Shown here piece after piece: positions 8,638-17,264 of a stretch of DNA of 64,000 nt. Each line of letters begins with the position of its first letter. Position 1 is the first letter of the stretch. A model generated the notes under the pieces. That model ran no database searches and was not told the origin of the DNA. It saw only the letters and a list, made by a program, of their open reading frames with translations. Position numbers and translations under genes: made by a program. This DNA comes from Euzebya sp051004735. Its GTDB lineage: Bacteria; Actinomycetota; Nitriliruptoria; Euzebyales; Euzebyaceae. Where the stretch lies: positions 1 to 64,000 of the forward strand of contig JBPCKA010000075.1 in the NCBI GenBank assembly GCA_051004735.1, written 5' to 3'.

Positions 8638-9480
8638 GTGATGGCCACCGGCAAATCCAGCAGCAGACCCCGGATCCTCGCCGCGACCGGGCCCTTGTTC
8701 ATGACGCCCCTTGACTACGTCATGGACGCGATCGCCGAGGCGGGCTTCGCCGCCGCTGAAGTGATGATCGGCCAGAACGCCGACACCCAGAACCCCGGGC
8801 GCATCAACGCCGCCGCCGCGCAGGCCGGACTGGACGTCCCGGCGGTTCACGGACCGTTCCTGGTGTTGTTGCGCAACGTCATGGGTACCTCGTTTGCCAG
8901 CAAGGCAACCGCGTCAATGGAACTGGCCGCCGAAGTGGGGGCCTCGATCATGGTGGCCCACGCCCCGTTCAGGTGGGAACGCAAGGGCCGACGCTGGATC
9001 GAGGAGGAGGTGGAGGAACTTCAGCAGCAGACCGGGGTGATGTTCGGCATGGAGAACCTGTTCCCCGTCGCCGGCCGGGCGTTCTCCAGCGTGATCTCGA
9101 TTGCGGAGATGGACGCCTATGACCACCTCGTCATGGACACCAGTCACTGCGCGGTGGCCGAGATCGACCTGTTCGACATGTGGCGGGCGCTGTCACACAA
9201 GATCGTCCACCTGCACGTCGCCGACAACTTCGGCAATGGCAAGGACTCCCACGGATCGATCGGCAGCGGGATCCTGCCGTTGGGGGACTTCCTGGCCGAG
9301 GTCGGCAGTTCCGGCTGGAACGGAACGATCACCCTGGAACTGGACTGCCGGGCGTATCTGGACACACGCGCCTCGCTGGTGCAGTTTCTGTCGTGTGAAC
9401 GCGCCAAGGTCGAAGCCGGGCTGGCCGGTGAGCTGGTTGTGACCGGCCCAGAGGTCAGCCCAGCAGCACCCCGGGGTTGA
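8638..9480 (+). CDS. Sugar phosphate isomerase/epimerase-like TIM-barrel protein
   Basis: The 280-residue protein fits the xylose isomerase-like / AP endonuclease 2 TIM-barrel family. Candidate metal ligands lie in FGMENLFP, VMDTSHCAV, VHLHVADN and ITLELDC. Start is GTG at 8638 with ATG at 8641 as an equal alternative; both fit a leaderless transcript. A protein of this family occurs in the mycobacterial proC neighbourhood (Rv0498), so it may be an orthologue, but the substrate is unknown. Its last 26 bases overlap the convergent FAD oxidase gene. Confidence 0.85.
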   Translation: MMATGKSSSRPRILAATGPLFMTPLDYVMDAIAEAGFAAAEVMIGQNADTQNPGRINAAAAQAGLDVPAVHGPFLVLLRNVMGTSFASKATASMELAAEVGASIMVAHAPFRWERKGRRWIEEEVEELQQQTGVMFGMENLFPVAGRAFSSVISIAEMDAYDHLVMDTSHCAVAEIDLFDMWRALSHKIVHLHVADNFGNGKDSHGSIGSGILPLGDFLAEVGSSGWNGTITLELDCRAYLDTRASLVQFLSCERAKVEAGLAGELVVTGPEVSPAAPRG

Positions 9481-11077
9481 GGATCCCGGCGGGGTCCAGA
9501 TGCTGCTTCACCGCGCCCAGGGCCTGAGCGAACAGGTCGGGTCGCTGTTGGTCATACCAGGGCCGATGATCACGACCGACAGCGTGATGATGGGTGATGG
9601 TTCCGCCCGCATCGATCAGGGCCTGGGATGCCGCGGACTTGATCTGGCGCCACTGCTCGACCCGCGCGCCACGACGGCCAGGCGCGATGACGGTGAAGTA
9701 GGGAGCCGCCCCGTCAGGGTAGGCATGGGTGATCCGGCAGGTCACGATGCCATCGCCGCAGATCTCGGTGACCGCTTGGGTGGTGACGCGCATGACGTCG
9801 TGGACCAGTGTGTCAAGGCGGTCAAACGTGGTCGCGGTCTCGAAGGTCTCGATGATCATGCCGGCATCGACCATCGCGTCGCGCAGGTAGGGAGCACGCA
9901 GGAAGGATGCGCGCCAGATCTGGTCGGGTCGGGTCTGGTCGGGCCGGGTCTGCTCCACCGCAGGCCTGTTCGGCGACTCGCCCGAAGCCGCAGCGGCCGC
10001 CTTGCCCCCATGATCTGCCAGCAACTGGACCATCGCGGCCATGTCGTGCTGCACGTCGACCGTTGCGGACTCGGCTGCCACCATCATCACCGCTAGGCTG
10101 CCGTCACCTGCACCGCTCAGCGCGGCCTCGGTCGGATCCAGGATGCGGCAGTTGCTGGGGCGCAGTCCTGACTGCACCAGGGGGCGCAGCGCCTGCAGCG
10201 CCGCGGCGAAGGTGGCGAAGCGAATAGCGGTGGACGCCTTGAACCGGGGGCGGTCCTGCAGGCGGACCCACGCCGAGGTGATGACCCCCAACGTCCCCTC
10301 CGAGCCCAGCAGCAGCCGGTCGGGGCTGGGCCCCGCACCCGAGCCCGGAAGCCGACGGGACTCCCACCGCCCCGCTGGGGTCTGGGCATCGATTGCCTGG
10401 ACCAGATCATCGATGTGGACAGGCCCAGTCGCGTAGTGCCCGCCCGCACGGGTCGCGATCCATCCTCCCAGCGTCGACATCTCAAATGATTGAGGGAAGA
10501 ACCGCATGGTCAGATCGTGGCGGCGCAACTGCTGCTCCAGCACCGGCCCCGTGGCACCGGCCTGGATCAACGCTGCACGGCTGACCTGGTCCACCTCCAC
10601 CACCCGGTCCATCGCCCGTAACTGCATGCTCAGCACCGGCTGATCGCCCGCGGGCGGGGTGACGCCACCCACCACCGACGTGCCGCCCCCGAAGGGGATA
10701 CAGGTCAGCCCTATGTCGGTACACCAGCCCAGGACGTCGGCGACCTCCTGCGGGCTTGAGGGGCAGGCCACCAGGTCGGGAATCTGTGTCACACCTGTTT
10801 CTCGCAGGGCTACCAGATCCGTGAACGATCTTCCGACGGCGTGATGTCGGCGGGTCTCGACGTCATCGGTGAGGATTGCCTGCAACGCCACCGGGATCGA
10901 CACCGGGTGGTCCCCAGCCGGCGCCGGCGGGGGCAGCGGGGCCGACCAGACCGCATCGGCACCGAAACGCACGGCCAGGAGTCGGATGACACCGTCGGCC
11001 TCCTGGGGAGTCGCTGCGTCAGTCTGGAAGCCCCATCCGTGGGCTGCGCGAGTGGTCGGCGTTGGTGTGGGTGACAT
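9455..11077 (-). CDS. FAD-linked oxidase, alkyldihydroxyacetonephosphate synthase-like
   Basis: A 540-residue flavoprotein with the FAD_binding_4 PP-loop (CIPFGGGTSVVGG), the STLGGWIATRAGGH block and C-terminal HHHAVGRDHRPWY and DPAGILNPG motifs. These motifs, including the His-rich stretch, are those of AGPS-type and glycolate/D-lactate-type oxidases; the best match by eye is AGPS-like. It would use FAD covalently or tightly bound to oxidise a hydroxyacid or exchange an acyl for an alkyl group. Start at 11077 removes an unlikely N-terminal extension. A small TRPDQ repeat near 9930-9955 is an odd local duplication. Confidence 0.88.
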   Translation of the reverse strand: MSPTPTPTTRAAHGWGFQTDAATPQEADGVIRLLAVRFGADAVWSAPLPPPAPAGDHPVSIPVALQAILTDDVETRRHHAVGRSFTDLVALRETGVTQIPDLVACPSSPQEVADVLGWCTDIGLTCIPFGGGTSVVGGVTPPAGDQPVLSMQLRAMDRVVEVDQVSRAALIQAGATGPVLEQQLRRHDLTMRFFPQSFEMSTLGGWIATRAGGHYATGPVHIDDLVQAIDAQTPAGRWESRRLPGSGAGPSPDRLLLGSEGTLGVITSAWVRLQDRPRFKASTAIRFATFAAALQALRPLVQSGLRPSNCRILDPTEAALSGAGDGSLAVMMVAAESATVDVQHDMAAMVQLLADHGGKAAAAASGESPNRPAVEQTRPDQTRPDQIWRASFLRAPYLRDAMVDAGMIIETFETATTFDRLDTLVHDVMRVTTQAVTEICGDGIVTCRITHAYPDGAAPYFTVIAPGRRGARVEQWRQIKSAASQALIDAGGTITHHHAVGRDHRPWYDQQRPDLFAQALGAVKQHLDPAGILNPGVLLG

Positions 11078-11139
11078 GTCGTGAGGCACTGTAGGGCAGC
11101 AGGTGTTTTGACCCAGACGTCGAAAGGAGCGGTAGGACC

Positions 11140-11229
11140 ATGCGCCCTGCAACCATGATTGTCATCGCGGCGTTGTTGATCGCGATCATCGTGGCTCTCG
11201 TCATCCAGTTGTCGAGCGCCACCGCGTGA
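11140..11229 (+). CDS. 29-residue single-pass membrane microprotein
   Basis: ATG at 11140 follows a strong ribosome-binding site (AAAGGAG at 11123-11129). The product is MRPATM followed by one hydrophobic helix of about 18 residues (IVIAALLIAIIVALVIQL) and a short polar tail SSATA. Length, helix and strong RBS argue for a real gene. It stands alone between the divergent FAD oxidase and a surface protein. Function unknown. Confidence 0.65.
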   Translation: MRPATMIVIAALLIAIIVALVIQLSSATA

Positions 11230-11654
11230 CGTCCTGACACACCCCAGGAACCCTCTCACGTCATGAGAATCTCAAACCTCACCGATGACCGTCCGGAGCC
11301 CGGCGCAGAGGCGGAACGTGCGGGGGTGGGATGACTGTCAGTGGGTCCCGGCCAAGCCGTTCCCATTCCCACCACCGCGGTCACCGAGCCCACGTTCCCC
11401 TCCACTGCACCCGACCCCGCTGTCACCACGCCGGGTGACGGCTCGGGGGGGTGGTGGTGCAGGACCATTGCCTGTACCACTGCCCGACCCGGCGCGGGAG
11501 GCTGTTGAGGACGTGCTGGAACAGTTAGCGACCACGCCAATGGATCCGGGCCTGTGATCTGACCTCTTGGTGCGGCATGATCTGGGCCTGACGCCAGGCC
11601 GACCAGTGGCACTGTGTGCCATCCAGGCTCCGCCGCGACGAAGGGTGTATGTCC
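11230..11654 (+). other. Intergenic region with a possible frameshifted short gene
   Basis: No intact gene is convincing. From about 11336 one frame reads VGPGQAVPIPTTAVTEPTF and continues PDPAVTTPGDGSGG; at the run of G residues near 11448-11454 the sense jumps to the next frame, which continues PLPVPLPDPAREAVEDVLEQ and ends at 11557. Together they look like one Pro/Thr-rich product interrupted at the G run. A further 22-codon frame begins at 11263. I make no gene call. Confidence 0.3.
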
Positions 11655-13196
11655 ATGAGCAGAGGGAGGTCTGTTCTCGGAGCGACCGTGGTCGTGGTGA
11701 CGCTGCTGATGACGGCCACCCCGGTGGCGGCTGGGCCGGGTGACCGGGTCCCGGGTGGTGGTCGTGGAACCGATCAGGCCACAGCGTCCTATGCGGCGTC
11801 TGGATGCTTTTCAGACGGCTCAGGTGACGTGACGGAAGGGGTTTCAGGGCCTGGCATCGACCTGCCGCCCTCCGATGTCGTGCAATGGTGCATCAGTCAC
11901 GCGCCGGCTGACCTCAGCATCTCTGTGCGGGTCCAGCAGCCGACCGATCCTTTGACGGATGCAACCTGGGATGACTACGGCGCGGCGATTGTGGTGTTCT
12001 ACGAAGACCGCCGGGGCGATCAACGGACGTTGCAACTGGCCAAGGGCACCACCAACGACACCTTTGAGTACTACGTGTTCGAGGGGTCCTCAGATGTTCC
12101 CCTCTGTCGCGGACCGGCCAGCTTCGACATGGACCTCTATACCGCCGTCGTTCCCCAGTCATGTGTGTCCTCACCCGTTGAGGTGGCGGTCCAGGTCTCG
12201 GCCTTCTATGGCAGGGATCAACAGGGCACGTTTGAGACCTCGGCACGCGACTACGCCCCCGACCTGGGGTTGATCACGATTCCTCAGGGTCGGCTCAGCG
12301 GCTCTGACCGGATCACCCGATTGGCGGGGTCGGAGCGCGTGGGAACAGCTATCGCCGTGTCCCAGGCCTCCTTTGAGGACGGGGCGGCGGACGCCATCGT
12401 GCTGGCCAGTTCGGAAAGCTTTCCCGATGCGGTGGTGGCCGCGCCCCTGGCGGTCGCGGTGGCAGGCCCGGTGCTGTTGACACCTGCCGCAGCCTTGCCT
12501 GAGGCAGTTCTGAGCGAGATCGCCCGAGCGGCGGGGGACGGGGTCGCGGTCTATGTGATGGGAGGGACAGCCGCGGTCTCGCCACAGGTTGAGCAGGAGC
12601 TGGTCCAGGCTGGCCATCTGGTGCAACGCGTGGCGGGGATGAACCGCTTCGAGACGGCGGTCCAGGCCGCCGAGGCGGCCAATCCCGGCCCACGGACGAT
12701 CCTGTTGGCCTTCGGGGGTGATTATGCTTCCGCGTTGGTGTCAGGCGCGTCGGCGCCGCTGTTTGACGGGACCGTGGTCCTGATCGACTCGGGTGGGATC
12801 CCACCGGTGGTCCAGGAGTATCTGGACGCCCATCCGCAGGCCGACAAGTTCCCGGTGGGCGATCGTGCGATTGCCGCAGCGCCCCGGCTGGACGGATCGG
12901 TCCCTGGGGGGACGCCTGCGGCGGTGTCGGTAGCCATCGCCCGGCTGTACCCCGATGGTCAGGACGTCACCATGGCCAGCGCGGAGACCTTTCCCGACGG
13001 TCTGTCAGGGGGAGCCTACGCCGCGCGTCTGCGAATCCCGCTGCTGCTCAGCTCACGCGACGCCATGGACACCTCGGTGCTGGACTTCCTCCGTCAGGCT
13101 GAACCGTGGCAGTCCATCACCTTCTTCGGTGGAGTCGCGGCCCTCAGCGACACCGTTGCCGGTCAGGCGGCAGCAACCCTGGCTGACCAGGGCTGA
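11655..13196 (+). CDS. Secreted cell-surface protein with three CWB2 repeats
   Basis: ATG at 11655 is placed 9 bases after GAAGGG; an ATG at 11649 is an alternative. An N-terminal signal peptide (RSVLGATVVVVTLLMTATPVAA) is followed by about 190 residues of unrecognised extracellular domain and then, from about residue 215 to the end, three cell-wall-binding repeat 2 units (RLAGSERVGTAIAVSQ; RVAGMNRFETAVQAAE; AAVSVAIARLYPDGQ). CWB2 modules bind cell-wall polymer in Firmicutes and occur in tandem threes, as here. Likely an S-layer-like or wall-attached protein. The N-terminal domain, with four Cys, has no recognised function. Confidence 0.88.
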   Translation: MSRGRSVLGATVVVVTLLMTATPVAAGPGDRVPGGGRGTDQATASYAASGCFSDGSGDVTEGVSGPGIDLPPSDVVQWCISHAPADLSISVRVQQPTDPLTDATWDDYGAAIVVFYEDRRGDQRTLQLAKGTTNDTFEYYVFEGSSDVPLCRGPASFDMDLYTAVVPQSCVSSPVEVAVQVSAFYGRDQQGTFETSARDYAPDLGLITIPQGRLSGSDRITRLAGSERVGTAIAVSQASFEDGAADAIVLASSESFPDAVVAAPLAVAVAGPVLLTPAAALPEAVLSEIARAAGDGVAVYVMGGTAAVSPQVEQELVQAGHLVQRVAGMNRFETAVQAAEAANPGPRTILLAFGGDYASALVSGASAPLFDGTVVLIDSGGIPPVVQEYLDAHPQADKFPVGDRAIAAAPRLDGSVPGGTPAAVSVAIARLYPDGQDVTMASAETFPDGLSGGAYAARLRIPLLLSSRDAMDTSVLDFLRQAEPWQSITFFGGVAALSDTVAGQAAATLADQG

Positions 13197-13278
13197 ACGG
13201 GCGCGATCGGGGCCTAAACCTGCTCTAGCCGGCTTGGGGCGCGATCCTGGCTCCACCGGAGTGGGCAGCCACAACCGT

Positions 13279-13476
13279 TCACTCCTCAGTGTCGACCAGG
13301 AGCTCGCTGACCGTGATCTCCGCCGCGGCAACCTGCTGACGGCACCACATGATCAGCGAGCGTGCCCGCTGCACATGATCGCTGAGTTGATCGACATTCA
13401 CGCTTTCTGACTCCAGGGCCTGCAGGATCTGCTCCAGTTCGGCCTCCGCCGCCGCGTAGCTGGTGGGTTCACTCAT
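13279..13476 (-). CDS. xseB: Exodeoxyribonuclease VII small subunit
   Basis: A 65-residue all-helical protein with the XseB pattern (YAAAEAELEQILQALES, then DQLSDHVQRARSLI and C-terminal QVAAAEITVSEL). It joins XseA to form the single-strand-specific exonuclease VII. It overlaps the end of xseA by 8 bases, so translation is coupled. Confidence 0.93.
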   Translation of the reverse strand: MSEPTSYAAAEAELEQILQALESESVNVDQLSDHVQRARSLIMWCRQQVAAAEITVSELLVDTEE

Positions 13477-14692
13477 CGTCGATGACCTCCGAGGTGATCG
13501 GTCCGGCTTGGGTGGTGGTAACCAGCCGGGTGCCAGCAGGCACAGGTGCTGTCACCAGGACTCCCGCACTGGTCGTCGTGACCGACCACCCCCGCGCCAA
13601 CAGGCGCCTGGGATCATAGGCGTCGATCAGGCTGTGTGAGGTGGCAAGTCGTCGCTGGGCGCCTGAGGTCGTGGCCGCCGCCCCGGCCCGCAGCCGGTGG
13701 GTGGCGTTGCTCAGCCGTCCTTCCGCCCCCCGCAACACCACCCTGGCCCCCTGAATGCGTCGGCCAGCAGTGTCCAGTCCCGTGCGTGCCTGCATAAGCC
13801 GACTGGTCGCAGTCCGGGCCACACCCAGCCACTGCGCCTCAGTCCGGGCGATAGCCTGACGGACCTGCGCCACCACCCCCTGCGCCAGCGCCGTGGGTGT
13901 CTTGAAAGCGCGGCCCGCGACCTGCTCGCAGATCGGCTGGTCCAGATGATGACCGATGCCGGTCCACACCGGGAGCCGGCAACCGGCCACCGCCCTGGCC
14001 ACGCGGGCATCGTCGAAGGCGGCCAGTTCCAGGTCCGCCCCTCCACCTCGGGTCAACAGGATCAGATCAAGGTCTTGTTGTCCCAGTGCGACCAGCGCCC
14101 CCGCCAACTCCGTGGGTGCATGCACTCCCTGGACGTGGGCAGAGACCATCGTGACGGCAAATGGCAGACCCGAAGCACCAAGTTCCTCGATCAGGTCGTG
14201 GTAGGCCTGACTGCCACCACGGGTCACCAGGCCCAACCGCAGCGGCAGTACCGGCACGGGGCGCGCTGCGTTGGCATCCATCAGGCCCTCCTGCTGCAAC
14301 GCCCGCAGCAGGTCCCGTCGGGCCAGGGCCATCGCACCGGCCGTATGTGCCGGATCGACGTCGTCCACTGCGAAGGACAGTCGTCCGCCTGGGACGAAGT
14401 AGGACAGATGGCCCCGCAGACGGATCTCGATGCCCTCGGTCAGTGGCTGACCCACCCTGGCCATTCTCCGGTCGACCAACCGCGCTTTCCCCGGACTCAT
14501 CGTCGCCGGCAGTGTCGCCAGGATGCGGCCGTCCGCAGCGGTCTCCACCAGTGACAGGAACGCCATCCCCCGAGAGGTTCGACCCAGGTCAGCGATTTCG
14601 CCACGAACCCAGAACGATGCCGCCATTCTCTGGCTGACAACCTGATCGATGCGGGCCCCGATCTCAGAGGGAGTCCAGGTGCGTTGACTCAT
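13469..14692 (-). CDS. xseA: Exodeoxyribonuclease VII large subunit
   Basis: The 407-residue protein begins with an OB fold (FWVRGEIADLGRTSRGMAF) and continues with the XseA catalytic region (PVLPLRLGLVTRGGSQAYHD; LILLTRGGGADLELAAFDD; CRLPVWTGIGHHLDQPICE; KTPTALAQGVV), followed by a long helical C-terminal segment. The enzyme degrades single-stranded DNA into oligonucleotides and takes part in mismatch and damage repair. First gene of the xseA-xseB pair; ends overlap. Confidence 0.95.
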   Translation of the reverse strand: MSQRTWTPSEIGARIDQVVSQRMAASFWVRGEIADLGRTSRGMAFLSLVETAADGRILATLPATMSPGKARLVDRRMARVGQPLTEGIEIRLRGHLSYFVPGGRLSFAVDDVDPAHTAGAMALARRDLLRALQQEGLMDANAARPVPVLPLRLGLVTRGGSQAYHDLIEELGASGLPFAVTMVSAHVQGVHAPTELAGALVALGQQDLDLILLTRGGGADLELAAFDDARVARAVAGCRLPVWTGIGHHLDQPICEQVAGRAFKTPTALAQGVVAQVRQAIARTEAQWLGVARTATSRLMQARTGLDTAGRRIQGARVVLRGAEGRLSNATHRLRAGAAATTSGAQRRLATSHSLIDAYDPRRLLARGWSVTTTSAGVLVTAPVPAGTRLVTTTQAGPITSEVIDDE

Positions 14693-14717
14693 GATCCAAC
14701 CCTCGCACAGGCGCTTC

Positions 14718-15797
14718 TCAGAAGAAGATCGAACGCCTGCCCATCAGGTTGCGATAGATCATCTGCTGGATCGTGTCGCGCACACGCGCGGTGATCTCAA
14801 ACACCAGCATCGGGTCGTCGGCGGCGTCGCGACCGTACTCCTCGGTATGGATCGGTTCGCCGAACTCGATGACCCACTTGGAGGGTAGGGGGATCACACC
14901 CAGCGGACCAAGCAACGGGAACTGCCAGGTCACCGGGAAGTAGGGCAGGCCCAGCAAGCGGGCCACCGGCTTGATGTCGGCCACGATCGGAAAGATCTCC
15001 TCCGAGCCGATGGTGGCCACAGGGATGATCGGCACGCCCGCGCGGATGGCCACCTCGACGAAGCCTCCGCGTCCGAACCGCTGCAATTTGTACCGGTCAC
15101 GGTAGTTCTTGCCGATGCCCTTGAACCCCTCCGGCCACACGCCGACCAGTTCGCCTGAGTCAAGCAGGTTGATGGCGTCCTCGGTGTGGGCCAGGGTGTT
15201 TCCGGTCTTACGCGCCAACGGTCCGAAGATCGGCACCTTCAGGGCCAGGTCGGCCGCCAGTTCCCGAACGTGACGGCGCTGGGGATGCTCGTCGTAGACC
15301 GCGAGCTTGGTCATGATGGCATCGAAGGGCAGCGTGCCCGCGTGGTTGGCCACCAGCAGTGCGCCCCCCTGATCGGGGATGTGGCCGATGCCCGCCGCTC
15401 GAACCCGCCACCATTGCTGATACAACGGCCGGGCCAACGGCATGATGACCTGCTCGGTCAGGTCACGGTCGAAGCCGTAGTCATCGATCTCGTAGTCGCC
15501 GGTCAGGCGTCGACGCGCAAAGGCAAGCATCCCGCGGATGGCCCGCTCCAGGTCATCCACTGTGGCCTGATCAAAGCTTGGCAGGGTCGGGCGCAGCGGT
15601 TGCGGCGCAGCGGGGGTCGCTCGTTCGTGTTGGCAGACCCGGCACAATCCGTCTGCGTCCAGGTACAGCCGACAGGGCGACCCATCACCGCGCAGTTCAT
15701 GGCAGCGTTGGCGCAGTTCTGACTCTGCGGCCGAGATGCCCCGGCGTCGTGAATCGATGGGGATGACGTCTGCCTGTGCCCGGGGTGACTCGTTCAC
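14718..15797 (-). CDS. PlsC-type lysophospholipid acyltransferase
   Basis: 1-acyl-glycerol-3-phosphate acyltransferase family. The HX4D catalytic motif is seen in VANHAGTLPFDAI and the substrate-binding block in GVWPEGFKGIGKNYRDRY. The protein is 359 residues; about 100 N-terminal residues contain a short Cys-x-x-Cys-like segment (CHELRGDGSPC, then CRVCQ) not typical of the family and possibly a zinc-binding knob. It starts with GTG overlapping the epimerase stop (GTGA). The epimerase-acyltransferase order resembles mycobacterial galE2-Rv0502. Confidence 0.88.
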   Translation of the reverse strand: MNESPRAQADVIPIDSRRRGISAAESELRQRCHELRGDGSPCRLYLDADGLCRVCQHERATPAAPQPLRPTLPSFDQATVDDLERAIRGMLAFARRRLTGDYEIDDYGFDRDLTEQVIMPLARPLYQQWWRVRAAGIGHIPDQGGALLVANHAGTLPFDAIMTKLAVYDEHPQRRHVRELAADLALKVPIFGPLARKTGNTLAHTEDAINLLDSGELVGVWPEGFKGIGKNYRDRYKLQRFGRGGFVEVAIRAGVPIIPVATIGSEEIFPIVADIKPVARLLGLPYFPVTWQFPLLGPLGVIPLPSKWVIEFGEPIHTEEYGRDAADDPMLVFEITARVRDTIQQMIYRNLMGRRSIFF

Positions 15798-16879
15798 AAC
15801 GGCAGCCTTCCAACTGCGGACATCAGGCGGTCACCGATCTGACGCTCCAGACCCGCCAGTCGCTCGCGTCCGATCAACGGGCTGATCCTGCCGACGTCGA
15901 TGAACTGTTGCAGGGCACCCCTGGTCGAGAATTGCGGCTGATAGCCGAACTCCTGCCGCATCCGGCTGATGTCGGCCACACGGCCGAACTGCAGCAGGGG
16001 CAACTGCTCGCCGGTGATGTCGACGCCTGCCAAGGGCCGCAGCAGGCTGGACAAGACACCGCCCAACTGGACGGGGACCGGCACGGTTGGCCGTCCCGCC
16101 ATCCGTGCCGCCTGGGACAGGTAGACGATGCCGGGGCCGGCGACGTTGAAGATGCCGGGGTGCCCGCCCATGGTCGCCCGCAGCAACACCTGCAACGCAT
16201 CATCGGTGTGCAGCAGTTGCAGTCGCGGGTCGTGGCCCAGCACCGTGGGGATCACGGGCAACTCGAGATACTTGGTGATCGTGGTCTCGATCTCGGGACC
16301 GATCAGGTTGGCGAACCTGAGGATGCTGACATCCACATCGGGACGTCGCCGCCCGAAGCCCCTGGCGTAGGCCTCGACCTCGATGATGTCGCGGGTGTAC
16401 CCACTTCGTGGGACCGTCCGCGGTTGGTTGTCCTCACGAAACAACGCGGGGTCACGGTAATGGCTGCCATACACGGCGGTGGTCGAGCGAAGAACCAGAT
16501 TGCGGACCCGAGGTGCGTTCTGCGCGGCACCCAGCATCTGCATGGTGCCGATGACGTTCAGTTCCTTCATCCGATTTCGGCCACCGACCGAGCCGGGCTC
16601 GGAGGTGATCGCCATGTGCACGATCGTGTCGACACGAGTGGATTCGATGACCTTTGCGACCAGTGGGTTGCGTAGATCGGCCCGGACGAACTCGGTGCGT
16701 TTCAACTCGTGGGACGGCTGCGTCAGATCGACACCTCCGATGTACTCGACCTGCTCATCGGCCTCAAGTTGCATGGCCAGTCGACCGGCCAGGCACCCGG
16801 CAATGCCGGTGATGAGCACGCGCCGAGGAGAGCCCCCATTGCCCTCCTGCCCGTGCTCGTTCACCTGGTGCCGCCTCAA
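15794..16879 (-). CDS. NAD-dependent epimerase/dehydratase (extended SDR)
   Basis: A Rossmann-fold protein of 361 residues with glycine motif VLITGIAGCLAGRLA (one residue off the usual GxxGxxG) and the active-site neighbourhood STTAVYGSHYRDP followed by a Tyr-Thr-Arg in SGYTRDIIEVE, where the usual YxxxK Lys is replaced. It should bind NAD and act on a nucleotide sugar or similar substrate. Operon with the downstream acyltransferase (4-base overlap). It is likely the counterpart of mycobacterial GalE2, but the substrate is not inferable. Confidence 0.85.
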   Translation of the reverse strand: MRRHQVNEHGQEGNGGSPRRVLITGIAGCLAGRLAMQLEADEQVEYIGGVDLTQPSHELKRTEFVRADLRNPLVAKVIESTRVDTIVHMAITSEPGSVGGRNRMKELNVIGTMQMLGAAQNAPRVRNLVLRSTTAVYGSHYRDPALFREDNQPRTVPRSGYTRDIIEVEAYARGFGRRRPDVDVSILRFANLIGPEIETTITKYLELPVIPTVLGHDPRLQLLHTDDALQVLLRATMGGHPGIFNVAGPGIVYLSQAARMAGRPTVPVPVQLGGVLSSLLRPLAGVDITGEQLPLLQFGRVADISRMRQEFGYQPQFSTRGALQQFIDVGRISPLIGRERLAGLERQIGDRLMSAVGRLPL

Positions 16880-16982
16880 CCGGTTGGATCGTCCAAGGTT
16901 CGGAGGCTAGCGCTGCGGAGTGCAGAACAACGAATGCCTAACCTGTGCGATGGGGCGTGTTTGGGTGTGCGACCGGGTGCCC

Positions 16983-17240
16983 CGGGCCACTCAAGGCCGA
17001 CATCGAAGCGGCCAACGCCGGTTCGAAGGTTGATGTCGTGTTGGAGATGACCGGCGGATCGGTCACCGACCAGAGCCTTGCCGCGTTGGCACCATTCGGC
17101 CGTCTGGCCTTCTTCGGAATGGCCAGCCGCCAGGAACCATCACCGGCCCCGCCTACCCACTGGAGGAGGCGGAGCAGGCACATCGCGACATGCGCGAACG
17201 ACTGACCACCGGCAAGGTGACCCTGGACGTCAACGCCTGA
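16983..17240 (+). pseudogene. Zinc-type quinone oxidoreductase remnant with internal deletion
   Basis: Two pieces of the C-terminal half of a medium-chain quinone oxidoreductase lie next to each other in different frames. The first (LKADIEAANAGSKVDVVLE to APFGRLAFFGMASR) is the end of the nucleotide-binding domain; the second (YPLEEAEQAHRDMRERL, TTGKVTLDVNA then stop at 17238) is the protein C-terminus. The N-terminal half and roughly 50-60 residues between the two pieces are missing. A clear pseudogene between two live genes. Confidence 0.75.
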
Positions 17241-17264
17241 GCCCAGGGGTGCCAGCCCACCCCG

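Noticed and set aside
13697..14554. Plus-strand 285-codon frame
   Set aside because: Antisense to xseA, which has a full set of family motifs.
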